Positions 45,947 through 56,711 of a DNA stretch of 64,000 nt are shown here, piece after piece (within the stretch, counting starts at the first letter, position 1; each line of letters begins with the position of its first letter). Under the pieces are notes generated by a model. It did no database searches, was not told the origin of the DNA, and worked only from the letters and a program-made list of their open reading frames with translations. A program made the position numbers and the translations under genes. The DNA is from Photorhabdus sp. CRCIA-P01 (GTDB lineage Bacteria > Pseudomonadota > Gammaproteobacteria > Enterobacterales > Enterobacteriaceae). The stretch spans positions 1 to 64,000 of the forward strand of contig NZ_NMQR01000010.1 of the NCBI RefSeq assembly GCF_003545805.1, written 5' to 3'.

Positions 45947-47122
45947 ATGGAAATAACACAGCCGAGCGTCACCGTCACAGAAAACATGATATCCCCAAAA
46001 CAGAATGACACGTTTATCGGTATACCGGTTTTTATTGGTTATACCTCATCACCAGTCAATAAAACCGCTATCAAACTCAATAGCTTGGCCGATTTTACCC
46101 TGTCATTTAAACAGACGGGATTAATGTACTATTCCGTGCGCCACTTCTTTGAAAATGGCGGCCAACAAGCCTATGTGCTGTCATTGGGTACTGAGAAGCT
46201 ATTAAGCGATTTTTCGTCATTGATCACCGCACTGCAACAAGCGTGGCTGACTCAAACGATTGCCGAGGAGAACGACATTACCCTGATTATCACCCCGGAT
46301 GCTATCCGCTTTAATCAGATAAATATTTCCTATACCCAAAGAGATCTTTGGTTACAATTTTGGCAATCGGTGCTCAACCTTTGCAAGAGCCGACGCGGTA
46401 TCATGGGATTATTGGATGCCCCAGACAATCCCACATTAGCCGCTGAGTGTTTAAAACGGTTTTCTTCCGCTGATCAACAATGGGGTGCCGTATACTGGCC
46501 GCTGCTAAAAAGCGCCTATCAGGATAAAACGCAAAACCCTATCGTACTTTCACCGACCGCCGCAGTAGCTGCCGTCATCCAGCGTAACGATAACCAACAA
46601 GGCGTATGGACTGCTCCGGCCAACATTGCGTTAGCCAAAGTGATCAGCCCGGTCCGTGCTTATATTGAAGCGAATGCCCTGTTTAACCCAGATGGCGCCT
46701 CGCTGAATCTGGTCCGTAGCTTTCCCGGTAAAGGCATTAGGATCTGGGGATGCCGAACCTTGGACAATACCCCCGGTTCCCTCTGGCGTTATATCCAGAT
46801 CCGCCGTCTGGTTTCTTATATCGAAGCTCATATGACTCAACTAGGCCGGGCCTTCGTCTTTGAACCCAATAACGCCATCACCTGGATGAAGTTTAAAGGA
46901 CAAGCTTATAACTGGCTGCGCCAGTTATGGTTAAACGGCGGGCTACGAGGAACCCAAGAAGATCAAGCGTTCAAGGTGTTATTGGGTGTGGGCGAATCAA
47001 TGAGTGAAGCGGATATACAGGCCGGAAAAATGATCGTGAAAATCAGCCTCGCGGTCTTAATTCCAGCAGAATTTATTGAGCTCAGCCTGACATTCGATAC
47101 CCGTACCGGTACCACCCGCTAA
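45947..47122 (+). CDS. pvc4: PVC sheath protein Pvc4 (unit 2)
   Basis: 391 residues, ten fewer than unit 1 through small losses after FIGYTSS and around residue 130. The core RSFPGKGIRIWGCRTLDNTPGS and MIVKISLAVLIPAEFIEL is kept. AAGGAG precedes the ATG. Confidence 0.93.
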   Translation: MEITQPSVTVTENMISPKQNDTFIGIPVFIGYTSSPVNKTAIKLNSLADFTLSFKQTGLMYYSVRHFFENGGQQAYVLSLGTEKLLSDFSSLITALQQAWLTQTIAEENDITLIITPDAIRFNQINISYTQRDLWLQFWQSVLNLCKSRRGIMGLLDAPDNPTLAAECLKRFSSADQQWGAVYWPLLKSAYQDKTQNPIVLSPTAAVAAVIQRNDNQQGVWTAPANIALAKVISPVRAYIEANALFNPDGASLNLVRSFPGKGIRIWGCRTLDNTPGSLWRYIQIRRLVSYIEAHMTQLGRAFVFEPNNAITWMKFKGQAYNWLRQLWLNGGLRGTQEDQAFKVLLGVGESMSEADIQAGKMIVKISLAVLIPAEFIELSLTFDTRTGTTR

Positions 47123-47157
47123 GTTAAACAGAAGCAAAAGTTAAACAGAGGCAAAAC

Positions 47158-47616
47158 ATGAACAACCTCTACACCCCGGCAGTGTCACATCGTTTTATCG
47201 CCAGTTTTCTTTTTAACAATATTCCCAGTCCACTCGATATCGCCTTTCAACGGATATCGGGCCTGAGCCGTGAGTTACAAACTAGCCAACACAGCCAAGG
47301 CGGGGAAAACGCCAGAAATACCTGGCTGGCCGAAAAAATCCAACATGGCAGTCTGGTGTTGGAGCGTGGCGTGATGACGGTGACGCCGCTGACGCTGGTG
47401 TTTGATCGCGTCCTGCGTGGCGAAAAAGCGGTCTATGCCGATGTCGTGATTATGTTACTGAATGAACATTCGTTACCCGTGGCAAGTTGGACATTAAGCA
47501 ACGCGCTACCGGTGCGCTGGTCCACCGGCGACTTTGACGCCAATAGCAACACCGTTCTGGTGAACTCACTGGAGTTGCGTTATCAGGATATGCGCTGGTT
47601 AGGAGTAAAAGTATGA
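47158..47616 (+). CDS. pvc5: PVC tube-initiator protein Pvc5 (unit 2)
   Basis: 152 residues, very close to unit 1 (only scattered changes such as LTSQHSQ versus LTTQHSQ). The spacer ahead holds a short AGTTAAACAGA repeat (about 47123-47150) not found in unit 1. Stop overlaps pvc6. Confidence 0.93.
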   Translation: MNNLYTPAVSHRFIASFLFNNIPSPLDIAFQRISGLSRELQTSQHSQGGENARNTWLAEKIQHGSLVLERGVMTVTPLTLVFDRVLRGEKAVYADVVIMLLNEHSLPVASWTLSNALPVRWSTGDFDANSNTVLVNSLELRYQDMRWLGVKV

Positions 47617-47807
47617 CCGTCGAAATTAAAGAGCTGATTATTCAGGCCAAAGTGACTGATTCCGAACGTAATCCCGTCACACTTAATCCCATCACACCAC
47701 AGACATTAGCTCAGGAGACGCTGGATAATGCCCGTCTGATCGAGATCGTCAAACGGGAAGTGTTAGAGGCGTTGCGTGAAACAGGAGGCTATTATGAGCT
47801 TAATTGA
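47613..47807 (+). CDS. pvc6: PVC small protein Pvc6 (unit 2)
   Basis: 64 residues. The same [15 protein letters not shown] start and [12 protein letters not shown] end flank a slightly longer proline/threonine linker ([12 protein letters not shown]). Overlaps pvc5 and pvc7 exactly as in unit 1. Confidence 0.88.
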   Translation: MTVEIKELIIQAKVTDSERNPVTLNPITPQTLAQETLDNARLIEIVKREVLEALRETGGYYELN

Positions 47808-48477
47808 GCGCAGCCTGTCCAAACTCACCCTTACTGCTTTTAAAGACCGGGAAGGGAAAATCTCCGTAGGCAGCTTACAGGCGATGTATAACCCCGATGG
47901 GATTCAGCTCGATTATCAAACCCGCTACCAACAGGATGAAAGCATTAACAATGCCAGCCAAAGCAGCCGCTATGTGCTATCGCAACCCGCTGGTTTGACG
48001 TTAGTTCTGCTATTTGACGCGACCATGCCGGGCAACAATATCCCGGTGGAAACCCAATTAGCGACGCTGAAAGCCCTGTGTACAGTGGATGCCAGCACCA
48101 GCGTTCCCCACTTCCTCAAAATCAAATGGGGCAAAATGCGTTGGGAAAACAAAGGTTATTTCGCCTGCCGAGCCAGCGGTCTTGCCATTAATTACACCCT
48201 ATTTGATCGTGATGCGACTCCATTGCGGGCTAACGCCACCTTATCCTTAGTCGCGGACGAAAGCTTTGTCATTCAAGCCACTGAGCAACAATTAAAATCA
48301 CCGCCGATCACCGCAGTCAGCGTGACCGATATGCTCTCTCTGCCGTTAATCGCCTTAGGCGCCGGGGCTTCTCTGGCCGGCGGTATTGATTATCTCTCCC
48401 TCGCCTGGCAAAACGATTTGGATAATCTTGATGATTTCACCCCGGGACAAACGCTACAAGCACAGGGGGGCGCATGA
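47794..48477 (+). CDS. pvc7: PVC baseplate hub adaptor Pvc7 (unit 2)
   Basis: 227 residues, colinear with unit 1 ([28 protein letters not shown]). AGGAGG just upstream sets the start. Stop overlaps pvc8. Confidence 0.92.
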   Translation: MSLIERSLSKLTLTAFKDREGKISVGSLQAMYNPDGIQLDYQTRYQQDESINNASQSSRYVLSQPAGLTLVLLFDATMPGNNIPVETQLATLKALCTVDASTSVPHFLKIKWGKMRWENKGYFACRASGLAINYTLFDRDATPLRANATLSLVADESFVIQATEQQLKSPPITAVSVTDMLSLPLIALGAGASLAGGIDYLSLAWQNDLDNLDDFTPGQTLQAQGGA

Positions 48478-50075
48478 AGATACCGGCGATAGAGATTAAA
48501 ATAGCGGGAAAAACACTCAGCCAGTTTTCTGTCATTAGTCTGACCGTAAACCATCAAATCAACGGTATCCCCACAGCCAATATCACCCTTAGCGTAGCCG
48601 GTGACGCCAACGCGATTTTTACCGCTAAAGCGCAAGCTGAACTGGCAAGCTGTCGGCCTAATCAAGCACTGATCGTGCAACTGCAAAAAACCGTGTTGTT
48701 TAAGGGGATCATTGTTCGGCAAGCGCTTAAGTTCAAAGGTCAGGACAGTCTGGTTACCCTAACGGCGAAACATCCACTGCAAAAACTCACTGATAATTTC
48801 CATTCACAGCTATTCAGTCAACAAAGTGATGAAGCCATTATCAGAAAACTATTCAGTCAGGCAGGAATACCCGTCACGATAAAACAGGCACCTCAGCTTA
48901 AAACTGAGCATGAGCAAATGGTCCAGTTTCGCTGCCATGACTGGAAATTCTTAAAAAACCGACTGGCCGCGACCAATATCTGGTTATTACCCGGTAACGA
49001 AACGGTCACGCTGGTAACGCCAGAATCACTTAATCAATCAACCGTGCACACAATTAAACAACGTGCCAGCGATCAAGACATTGTGCTGTTTGAGGCGGAT
49101 CTGCAATGGGATAACCGACACAGCCCCAAAATGGTGAGCATACAATCCTGGGATATCGCACAACAAAAACTGTCTCAGGCCACTCAGGCAAAAAGCAGCC
49201 GACTTGGCAGCGGTCAACTCGCGTTAGACAGTCTGGCAACTTTATCCGATCAGACGTGGCAATGGGTTTTTAGCTATCCGCAAGATAATGAACAAGCCAA
49301 ATACCTTGCTCAAGGCATGATGAATAACCTACGTAGTCATAATGTCTCCGGCAATGTTGAAGTTGCAGGGAGTAGCCGCTATCAACCGGGGGATGTTCTG
49401 GCGTTAAGCGGCTTTGGTCAGGGAATGGATGGTAAAGGCGTTATCACCGGCGTTAGTCAAACCATCAATCAGCGGCAAGGCTGGCGCACCCGGCTAACGC
49501 TGGGCTTGTTGCCGGAGACAGAACCGGCGGTCCCGCAGGTTAGAGAGCTGCATGTGGGGATTGTGGAAAAATACCAACAGGACAAGCAGTCGCTGGACCG
49601 AATTCCGGTCAGGATACCGGCGTTAAGTTTAACCAACAGCGTGATTTTTGCCCGACTGGGTAAACCTTATGCCAGTCATGAAAGCGGGTTCTGTTTCTAC
49701 CCGGAACCGGGGGATGAGGTGATTATCGGTTTCTTCGAATGCGATCCCCGCTTCCCTGTGATATTAGGCGCTATGCACAACCCGAAAAATAAAGCGCCAA
49801 TAGCACCCAGTGAAAAAAATCCGATAAAAATGCTGGTTATTAAACAAGGGGATATTCAACAAGCATTAGTGCTTAATCATCAAGATAAAATTGCCGCCCT
49901 TAATAGCGGAAAACATGCATTATCACTGCAACAGGATAAAGATATCACGCTAGATTCAACGAAGAATCTCGTCATCAAAGCCCAAGAAATTAACCTACAG
50001 GCTGAAAAATCCCTGTCAGCCACTGGAAAGTCCGGCGTCGATATTAAAGGTGCGAAAATTAACTTAACACAATAA
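48474..50075 (+). CDS. pvc8: PVC spike protein Pvc8 (unit 2)
   Basis: 533 residues, exactly the length of unit 1. The gp27-like N-terminus and beta-helix C-terminus (NHQDKIAALNSGKHALSLQQDKDITL) are kept. Differences cluster in the middle (SQATQAKSSRLGSGQ). Confidence 0.95.
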   Translation: MKIPAIEIKIAGKTLSQFSVISLTVNHQINGIPTANITLSVAGDANAIFTAKAQAELASCRPNQALIVQLQKTVLFKGIIVRQALKFKGQDSLVTLTAKHPLQKLTDNFHSQLFSQQSDEAIIRKLFSQAGIPVTIKQAPQLKTEHEQMVQFRCHDWKFLKNRLAATNIWLLPGNETVTLVTPESLNQSTVHTIKQRASDQDIVLFEADLQWDNRHSPKMVSIQSWDIAQQKLSQATQAKSSRLGSGQLALDSLATLSDQTWQWVFSYPQDNEQAKYLAQGMMNNLRSHNVSGNVEVAGSSRYQPGDVLALSGFGQGMDGKGVITGVSQTINQRQGWRTRLTLGLLPETEPAVPQVRELHVGIVEKYQQDKQSLDRIPVRIPALSLTNSVIFARLGKPYASHESGFCFYPEPGDEVIIGFFECDPRFPVILGAMHNPKNKAPIAPSEKNPIKMLVIKQGDIQQALVLNHQDKIAALNSGKHALSLQQDKDITLDSTKNLVIKAQEINLQAEKSLSATGKSGVDIKGAKINLTQ

Positions 50076-50087
50076 TAGGACAGCAAA

Positions 50088-50534
50088 ATGACAGACAACA
50101 TATTAGCCGATATTTATGGCCGGGGTTGGGCTTTTCCGCCACAGTTTTTTATCCAAGAGAATATACAGTCAGAAATACCCACCGGGGTCCAAATGGCAGC
50201 CGGTGCGGAAAATGTTCGCCAAAGCATGAAAATTCTGTTTCTCACTGAACCCGGCGAAAGAATTATGCGTGAAGATTACGGTTGTGGCCTGAATGATTAT
50301 CTGTTTGCCAATATCAATGATGCATTGATAGCAGAAATCCAAACTCGCATTGAAGAACGCGTACTGCGTTATGAACCGCGCGCGGAAATCACAGTGATTC
50401 AGGTCAATCAGAGAACGGACTTGCCAAACACCCTCCATGTTCAAGTGACTTACTCCCTGAGAGGCAGCGAAATCAACCAACAAATTGATGGCATCCTTGA
50501 AGTCAGCGAAGGCCAAGTGTGGGTGAACCTATGA
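50088..50534 (+). CDS. pvc9: PVC baseplate protein Pvc9 (unit 2)
   Basis: 148 residues, gp25-like (ENVRQSMKILFLTEPGERIMREDYGCGLNDYLF). It begins MTDNILADIYGRG, without the N-terminal duplication seen in unit 1. Stop overlaps pvc10. Confidence 0.93.
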   Translation: MTDNILADIYGRGWAFPPQFFIQENIQSEIPTGVQMAAGAENVRQSMKILFLTEPGERIMREDYGCGLNDYLFANINDALIAEIQTRIEERVLRYEPRAEITVIQVNQRTDLPNTLHVQVTYSLRGSEINQQIDGILEVSEGQVWVNL

Positions 50535-50947
50535 GTAAACAACTGGTGGTGGATGGTGACAATCTGCTATTTGAACCGCTATTCGGCAACCGGCAAGTCA
50601 CCCTGCTGGGACCGGCAACCATTAGAGGCAGCGGGCACGCCCAGATCCAAGGCAAAAAGATCGCCATTGTGGGTGACGAAAAAAAGGTCCAGTTTCAGGC
50701 GCAATATATTACCCCTAGCCACCCGATACCCGGTATGGGGATGATCACCATTGCTCAATTGGATGCCAGCCAGCAGGCAAACTTTTGTCGCAGCACCGCC
50801 ACGGTGATCGTGGTCGGGCAGCAATTTACCGCCCGCTTCACCCCGACACAACCGGCGAATAATCCATCGAGTGGCCCGGATGTGACAACGCCAAGTATGG
50901 GAAAAGGTCGCTTTATTGCCAGCCAATATTTCGTCAGTGCCGGATAA
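50531..50947 (+). CDS. pvc10: PVC spike tip protein Pvc10 (unit 2)
   Basis: 138 residues, PAAR-like tip colinear with unit 1 (VDGDNLLFEPLFGNRQVTLLGPATIRGSGHAQIQGKKI). ATG 50531 overlaps the pvc9 stop. Confidence 0.9.
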   Translation: MSKQLVVDGDNLLFEPLFGNRQVTLLGPATIRGSGHAQIQGKKIAIVGDEKKVQFQAQYITPSHPIPGMGMITIAQLDASQQANFCRSTATVIVVGQQFTARFTPTQPANNPSSGPDVTTPSMGKGRFIASQYFVSAG

Positions 50948-51020
50948 ATCCTCCCTTCAACCTTATTTTTAAATTCTGACAATTGATCAGGAATACATTC
51001 AAATAATAGGTGGTGTCAAT

Positions 51021-53729
51021 ATGGGACAGGCCGAGTTAGATAATAAACTCTCCGCTATCGTGCCAAATACTGCTTTTAAACTTGATGAAAGAAGTACGCT
51101 GGATATTTTAAACTGGCTTAAAAAATACGCCGCAATCATCCCTTTCGATCAAGATAAAAAACAGTTTTGGGACAATTTTTACTTTATTCAGAAAAATAAT
51201 CCTCAGCAATTAGCCGATATTTACCAAAATGTTAATCAAGCCAATGGCCTTTTACCGCCACATCAGGCGTTTATATTGGCTTTTTTAAAACTGTTAGAAA
51301 CAACCAAACGCTTATTAAACACTTTCCCGGCACGACACCGTGATCTTTATTATCGAGAATTACTGGGACTAAACCCCAAAAACGCCCAAGCGGATAGCGT
51401 TGCCATCAGCGTTACCCTGAATACGGATAACGCAGAATTTCTGGTCGCACAAGGCACGCTGTTTGATGCCGGGCAAGATGGCGCCGGTAATTCGTTACAG
51501 TATGCGTCAGACGCGGATTTATTGGCGAATCAAGGGGCACTGACCGACCTGCGTTGGCACCGAAAAGATGGCAACAATGGCTGGCAATCGGCAATCCCCT
51601 TTAGCCTTTCGGATAACATGGCATTACCCGAAAACGGCATTCAACTTTTTAGCCAGACAGCCAATGATGTGGCGGTTCTATCCGGTTATCTGATTACCTC
51701 ATCTCTATTTGCTATGTCCACAGGAGAACGTCATATCACCTTGACGCTGGAAAACGATTGGGAAGGTCAAGCTGAACACCTCACCGCTAAAATCAGTGCA
51801 GAAGATCACTGGTTATCGTTGTCGGTAAAACTTATCGACAAAAAGAATATTGAACTGGGATTATCATCCACGGCTGATCCTATCAGCCCGCCAGATAACC
51901 TTGATGGCATCACATTCGACGTCCCGGTATTAAAATTAGGCACTACTCAGCAACCTACGTTGCCCAAAATTACCGGTATTGCAATCAAGATTAACGGCAA
52001 CCGCAGTGTGCGCTATACCTCCGATGGCGGAACTGAACAAACAGATAAAACCAGTTTCCCCTTTGGTCAATTTCCCTCGTTGGGTTCCGGCTTTAATCTG
52101 GTTGCCCCTGAATGGTATGGTTCTGAAAACGCGACGCTTACCCTGATTCCGCAATGGGTTGGCTTGCCCAAAGTGAACTTTTCAACATGGTATGAAAAGT
52201 ATGATCCCAAACCCGGCAACAATGGCGTGTTTAAAGTACAGGGTTATTTAGTCACTCCACAGGGAAGAAAGGCGCTCAATGCAACCCAGTCATTATTTGG
52301 CGGAACCGATGTACCTCAAGGGCAAAGCCTGAGTTTTACCTTACCGGCAATGGACTACGCTGTGACTGACAGCCCATCACCTAATGACTGGCCGGCATCA
52401 GTGCGCATAGAATTGGTTGACCAAGATTTTATGCACACCCAATACTGGCAAGATCCGACTGGTAAAAATTTACCCTACACCCCACAAATCAGTGCGTTGC
52501 AAATCGCATTCAGCGCTAAAGTCAAAACGGAGCAATATACCGTTTATCCTCTCACTCCTTTTGGTTGGGGAAACGCGAACGCTGAAACGCCTTCATTCGC
52601 CAATGACGCACTCTATTTGGGCTTCACTAACGTGTCACCGGGACAAACCTTATCCCTATACTGGCAATTAGTCGGTGTTCAAGAACTTACGCTATTTTGG
52701 TCTTATCTGAATCAACAAAACAGCTGGCAGCCATTAAATCAACTGGTTCACGATCAAACTCACAACCTGTTTGACCGGGGGATATGGAGTACGTTATTGC
52801 CACAAGACGCATCAAATCAGGCAACCTTAATGCCGTCAGGACGATACTGGTTGAAAGCAGAGATCTCTCAACAAACCGCCCCTGAGAATTACCCCAAAAT
52901 GCAAGGCATACTGTATAACGCCACCACCGCTACATTAATCAACCCAGAAACTGTTGAAAATGATCACTTTATCGATGGATTAGCCGCCGATAGCATCAAG
53001 CAAACCGTCAGCGCGTCCGTCGCCATTCGCCGTGTGACGCAACCTTGGGCATCCTGGAATGGTCGTCCGAAAGAAACAGAATCCGCTTTTCTTACGCGAA
53101 TTCCGCCCCGGTTGTCCCATCGTAACCGTGCTTTAAGTTGGGATAATATCGTTACGCTACTGAAAGAGAATTTTATCAGCATATTTGATGTCAAATACCC
53201 TTCCGCCAATGAATTAACCAAAATCCCGGCTCCTGAAACGCAACAACTGATTGTGATCCCTAACAGCCGTTACAAAGATAACGACGATGCGCTACGCCCA
53301 ATCCTGAATCCGGCCCGACTGGCGGAAATGGCCGACTGGATAAGCCAACTCAGCAGTCCCTGGACCACCCTCAAAATCGACAATCCCACCTACGTTGATG
53401 TGCTGATCAGCTATCAACTGGTATTTGTCGCAGGGATTAATCCCGACTATGGCCGCCATCAGTTACAGCAGGAACTCAGCCGAAAATATATGCCGTGGGC
53501 AGAAGATAGCGCTATCGGCGTCACAACCGGCAACCGCATTGATTACTACCCGTTATTAGCCACCATTCAACAGTCGCCTTTAGTTGAACGAGTCACTAAC
53601 TTAACGTTGAAAAAATCACCCCAAACCGCAGAAGCAATCGGTGACAGTGTAGAAGCCGCTGATAATGAAGTACTGATTTTGGTTTGGTCAGAAAAGAGTT
53701 CCGCTAATAAAGGAGCAGACCATGGATAA
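51021..53729 (+). CDS. pvc11: PVC baseplate wedge protein Pvc11, long form (unit 2)
   Basis: 902 residues. The shared N- and C-terminal parts flank a ~290-residue middle region (about 220-510) lacking in unit 1. That region contains strand-rich segments such as RHITLTLENDWEGQAEHLTAKIS, KITGIAIKINGNRSVRYTSDGG, LIPQWVGLPKVNFSTWYEKYDP and FKVQGYLVTPQG, probably an outward-facing beta domain of the wedge. It overlaps pvc12 by eight bases. The longer form is probably the standard one, judging by the repeated strand pattern, but I cannot check this. Confidence 0.93.
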   Translation: MGQAELDNKLSAIVPNTAFKLDERSTLDILNWLKKYAAIIPFDQDKKQFWDNFYFIQKNNPQQLADIYQNVNQANGLLPPHQAFILAFLKLLETTKRLLNTFPARHRDLYYRELLGLNPKNAQADSVAISVTLNTDNAEFLVAQGTLFDAGQDGAGNSLQYASDADLLANQGALTDLRWHRKDGNNGWQSAIPFSLSDNMALPENGIQLFSQTANDVAVLSGYLITSSLFAMSTGERHITLTLENDWEGQAEHLTAKISAEDHWLSLSVKLIDKKNIELGLSSTADPISPPDNLDGITFDVPVLKLGTTQQPTLPKITGIAIKINGNRSVRYTSDGGTEQTDKTSFPFGQFPSLGSGFNLVAPEWYGSENATLTLIPQWVGLPKVNFSTWYEKYDPKPGNNGVFKVQGYLVTPQGRKALNATQSLFGGTDVPQGQSLSFTLPAMDYAVTDSPSPNDWPASVRIELVDQDFMHTQYWQDPTGKNLPYTPQISALQIAFSAKVKTEQYTVYPLTPFGWGNANAETPSFANDALYLGFTNVSPGQTLSLYWQLVGVQELTLFWSYLNQQNSWQPLNQLVHDQTHNLFDRGIWSTLLPQDASNQATLMPSGRYWLKAEISQQTAPENYPKMQGILYNATTATLINPETVENDHFIDGLAADSIKQTVSASVAIRRVTQPWASWNGRPKETESAFLTRIPPRLSHRNRALSWDNIVTLLKENFISIFDVKYPSANELTKIPAPETQQLIVIPNSRYKDNDDALRPILNPARLAEMADWISQLSSPWTTLKIDNPTYVDVLISYQLVFVAGINPDYGRHQLQQELSRKYMPWAEDSAIGVTTGNRIDYYPLLATIQQSPLVERVTNLTLKKSPQTAEAIGDSVEAADNEVLILVWSEKSSANKGADHG

Positions 53730-56601
53730 TCAGGATGCCCTGTTTCCCATCATTAAAGACGATATCGCCTTTGAAACCTTACTCACTCAAGCCAAGACGG
53801 TAGTTGAGCAACAGTCTGGGCAACGCTGGAGCAATACAGCAGAAAATGATCCCGGTATCACTTTATTAGAAGCCGGTTGTTACGGTGCCTCTGATCTCGC
53901 CTACCGCCATTCGCTCCCCCTGCGTGATCTGCTGACCCCCGAAAAACAAGAACAGACACCGGACGATGGCATTTTTCCACAGGAATTCGGCCCGCAACAA
54001 ATGCTGACCTGTGGCCCAATTACTGCGGAAGATTATCGCCGCACCTTACTGGATTTACATAGCAGCGATAACATTAACGACAAAAGCACAGGTTATTTTT
54101 TCTTTAACGATGTACAACTAGTTCGTGAACCTGAAAATGAACGTTATCAGTACTGGTATAACAAACAGAAACGTGAATACAGTTTCATTCAGACGCCAGA
54201 CAGCCAACAGTTAACGCTGAGAGGCAATTACTGGCTTTATCTACTCCCTGGCCGGGAAACTGAGGCCGATAAGGTACTGGCGCAGCAAAGTCTGGCGACT
54301 TTCTTAAAAAACAACCGTAATCTGGGGGAATCCGTCAGTAAAATTATCTGGCTACAACCCACGGATTTCCTGTTGCAGCTTGCTATTGAACTGGATGATG
54401 ATGTGAGAGATATTGCTGACATCTTCGCCAAAGTCTATATGACAACCGCACAGACGGTACTGACAACACCATTACGTTATACCACTCAAGCCATGAAAGA
54501 ATTAGGCTACAGCAATGAAGAAATATTCGCGGGACCTTATTTACATCACGGCTGGATACCTGAACTCCCTGCGGCCAAAGATTACACCACGGCGACAGAA
54601 TTAAAGCTCAGCCATCTGGCTAATCGTTTATTGGCTATTCCCGGAGTACAAAGTATTACCCGATTGGCATTAGGCAAACACGATGAAAACATTTCTCCGC
54701 TGGCGGACGATAATTGGTCCTGGACCATCGCTCAAAGATATTATCCCAGGCTATGGGGCAGTGATCCCTTAAGCTTAATTTCCTCGCCAGCAAGCCCGCT
54801 CATTATTACCGCCAAAGGCGGCGTAAAAGTTGCCGTATCTAAACAAGACATAGAGAACAAAATTACTCTTGCACCATTAATTCAGACACAGCCTGAATTA
54901 TTAAACTGGGGCAAACATCGTAAAGTCCTGGACTATTATCCGATCAGCAATAAATTACCCGCTTGCTATGGATTACAAACCTACGCCGAGACTCAACAAC
55001 AAATACACTTGCACCAATTTATGTTGCCTTTTGAACAGATGCTGGCTAATGGCTGCGCCGAACTCGCTATTTTGCCGAAACTGTTAGCCTTTAAACAACG
55101 GGGAAATGCAGTATATGGCACCCAATGGCCTTTTAAAGCCAATACAGTTAATAATCAAGTCCATCAAAATATAAAATCTGATTTGATGGAAAAATTAAAC
55201 AATGATTCCCAAATTAATAATAATGACGGTATCCATCCGCAAAATTATGCAAAAGAATTATCAATCCTGAATGACTTATTGGAATATTTTGGCACTCATC
55301 GCGCGGCCAGACCACTCACTCTGGATTCATTGGATTTTCTCTCTACTCAGCGCGGTTATTTGGCTCAACAACCTGAATTGACCTACCAGCGTAATAATAT
55401 TCGTATTGATAAAGTGTCAGCGCTGCAAAAACGGATTGCCGCCCGTATTGGCTTAGGTGGAGAGTGTTTTAAAGACAACCCCAACTTGGCTAATTTGCCT
55501 TTCTATCTGATTGAACATCGTCAACTATTACCGGTAAAACCTGACAAAAAATTCGACAGTGAGCAAAAGCCCGATAATCTGGAAATAAAAAGTGACCCCA
55601 ATGCTAAAAATCATCAATTAATCATTACCCAGAAAGGAGCAGCGGACCAATTATTGCACGGGCAGGTCATTAATCTGATTACTATTGAGGGCGACAGAAA
55701 ATTCACATTACGGGGCCAAATGATCACCGATATTACCGGAGACGCCTTCTCTCTTAACACCCGTAATAGTACTGATCTAGAGCGTAATCTAGACCGCGTG
55801 AAAACCGCGTTTGAACAAGGTAATTTACGCTGGTGTAATAGCCCTGTATGGATGGAAGATATGGATTATCAACTGGTTTATGCCAGTGAGACATATCAAA
55901 CGGGAACAGAAGACGAACGTTGGATCACCTCCAGCCCCCAAAGCCCCTTCCCTGCTATGATCGAAGTAAAGGATGAAGTCACGCTGAAATATGTTATTAC
56001 CCCCGATGGACCGCCGACAGCAATATTAGCTCATAGTGATTCTCCCGCCAATTATGAACTTAAAGCACAAGTCGTAGAATTTGATCGCATTAAGGGCCGA
56101 ATATTACTTAAAAAAATATCAAGTCAACAATATAACTTCCCGAAATCAGAAGACGCATGGCGCTATCATTGGTATTTTTCCAATGAAAAATACGCGTTGG
56201 CTGATCGTTTTTCATTTATAGTCAGTGTAGTGATTAATCGTCAGCTTATTGAGAATGATAAGGTCGATCCTTATAAACTGGAGGCGTGGGTAAAAACGGA
56301 GATCCTAGCTGAATTTCCAGCCCATCTTTCCATGATTTTCCACTGGCTATCACCAGAGCAATTCAAGAATTTTGCTAATACTTATAAGCGTTGGCAAAAT
56401 AATGGCGCGCCTCTAGGTGATGAAGCCTATAATATTTTAGAAACGCTAACGCTAGGGCGTTTACCTTCAGCAGCAACCGGTACAGGTAATATGAGAATCG
56501 CCACCGAACAGCAACGAATAGAAGTCATTGGGGGATCAGGAACCGAATGGAACGAAAAGGTAATAGAAGATAATCAGTTATTATATGTACCGAAAATTTA
56601 A
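53722..56601 (+). CDS. pvc12: PVC baseplate protein Pvc12 (unit 2)
   Basis: 959 residues, colinear with unit 1 (LLEAGCYGASDLAYRHSLPLRDLLTP; GPYLHHGWIPELPAAK; KYALADRFSFIVSVVINRQL). It is shorter at two places: a gap near LTLDSLDFLSTQ and the missing C-terminal extension. It begins inside pvc11. Confidence 0.93.
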   Translation: MDNQDALFPIIKDDIAFETLLTQAKTVVEQQSGQRWSNTAENDPGITLLEAGCYGASDLAYRHSLPLRDLLTPEKQEQTPDDGIFPQEFGPQQMLTCGPITAEDYRRTLLDLHSSDNINDKSTGYFFFNDVQLVREPENERYQYWYNKQKREYSFIQTPDSQQLTLRGNYWLYLLPGRETEADKVLAQQSLATFLKNNRNLGESVSKIIWLQPTDFLLQLAIELDDDVRDIADIFAKVYMTTAQTVLTTPLRYTTQAMKELGYSNEEIFAGPYLHHGWIPELPAAKDYTTATELKLSHLANRLLAIPGVQSITRLALGKHDENISPLADDNWSWTIAQRYYPRLWGSDPLSLISSPASPLIITAKGGVKVAVSKQDIENKITLAPLIQTQPELLNWGKHRKVLDYYPISNKLPACYGLQTYAETQQQIHLHQFMLPFEQMLANGCAELAILPKLLAFKQRGNAVYGTQWPFKANTVNNQVHQNIKSDLMEKLNNDSQINNNDGIHPQNYAKELSILNDLLEYFGTHRAARPLTLDSLDFLSTQRGYLAQQPELTYQRNNIRIDKVSALQKRIAARIGLGGECFKDNPNLANLPFYLIEHRQLLPVKPDKKFDSEQKPDNLEIKSDPNAKNHQLIITQKGAADQLLHGQVINLITIEGDRKFTLRGQMITDITGDAFSLNTRNSTDLERNLDRVKTAFEQGNLRWCNSPVWMEDMDYQLVYASETYQTGTEDERWITSSPQSPFPAMIEVKDEVTLKYVITPDGPPTAILAHSDSPANYELKAQVVEFDRIKGRILLKKISSQQYNFPKSEDAWRYHWYFSNEKYALADRFSFIVSVVINRQLIENDKVDPYKLEAWVKTEILAEFPAHLSMIFHWLSPEQFKNFANTYKRWQNNGAPLGDEAYNILETLTLGRLPSAATGTGNMRIATEQQRIEVIGGSGTEWNEKVIEDNQLLYVPKI

Positions 56602-56711
56602 GCTAATATTCAATCTAAATAAAATATCCTCCGATTACTCTCCTATGATCAGGAAATATTTACAGGATATTTAAAACAGAATAATTCAATATTATATATA
56701 AGGTCACTAAA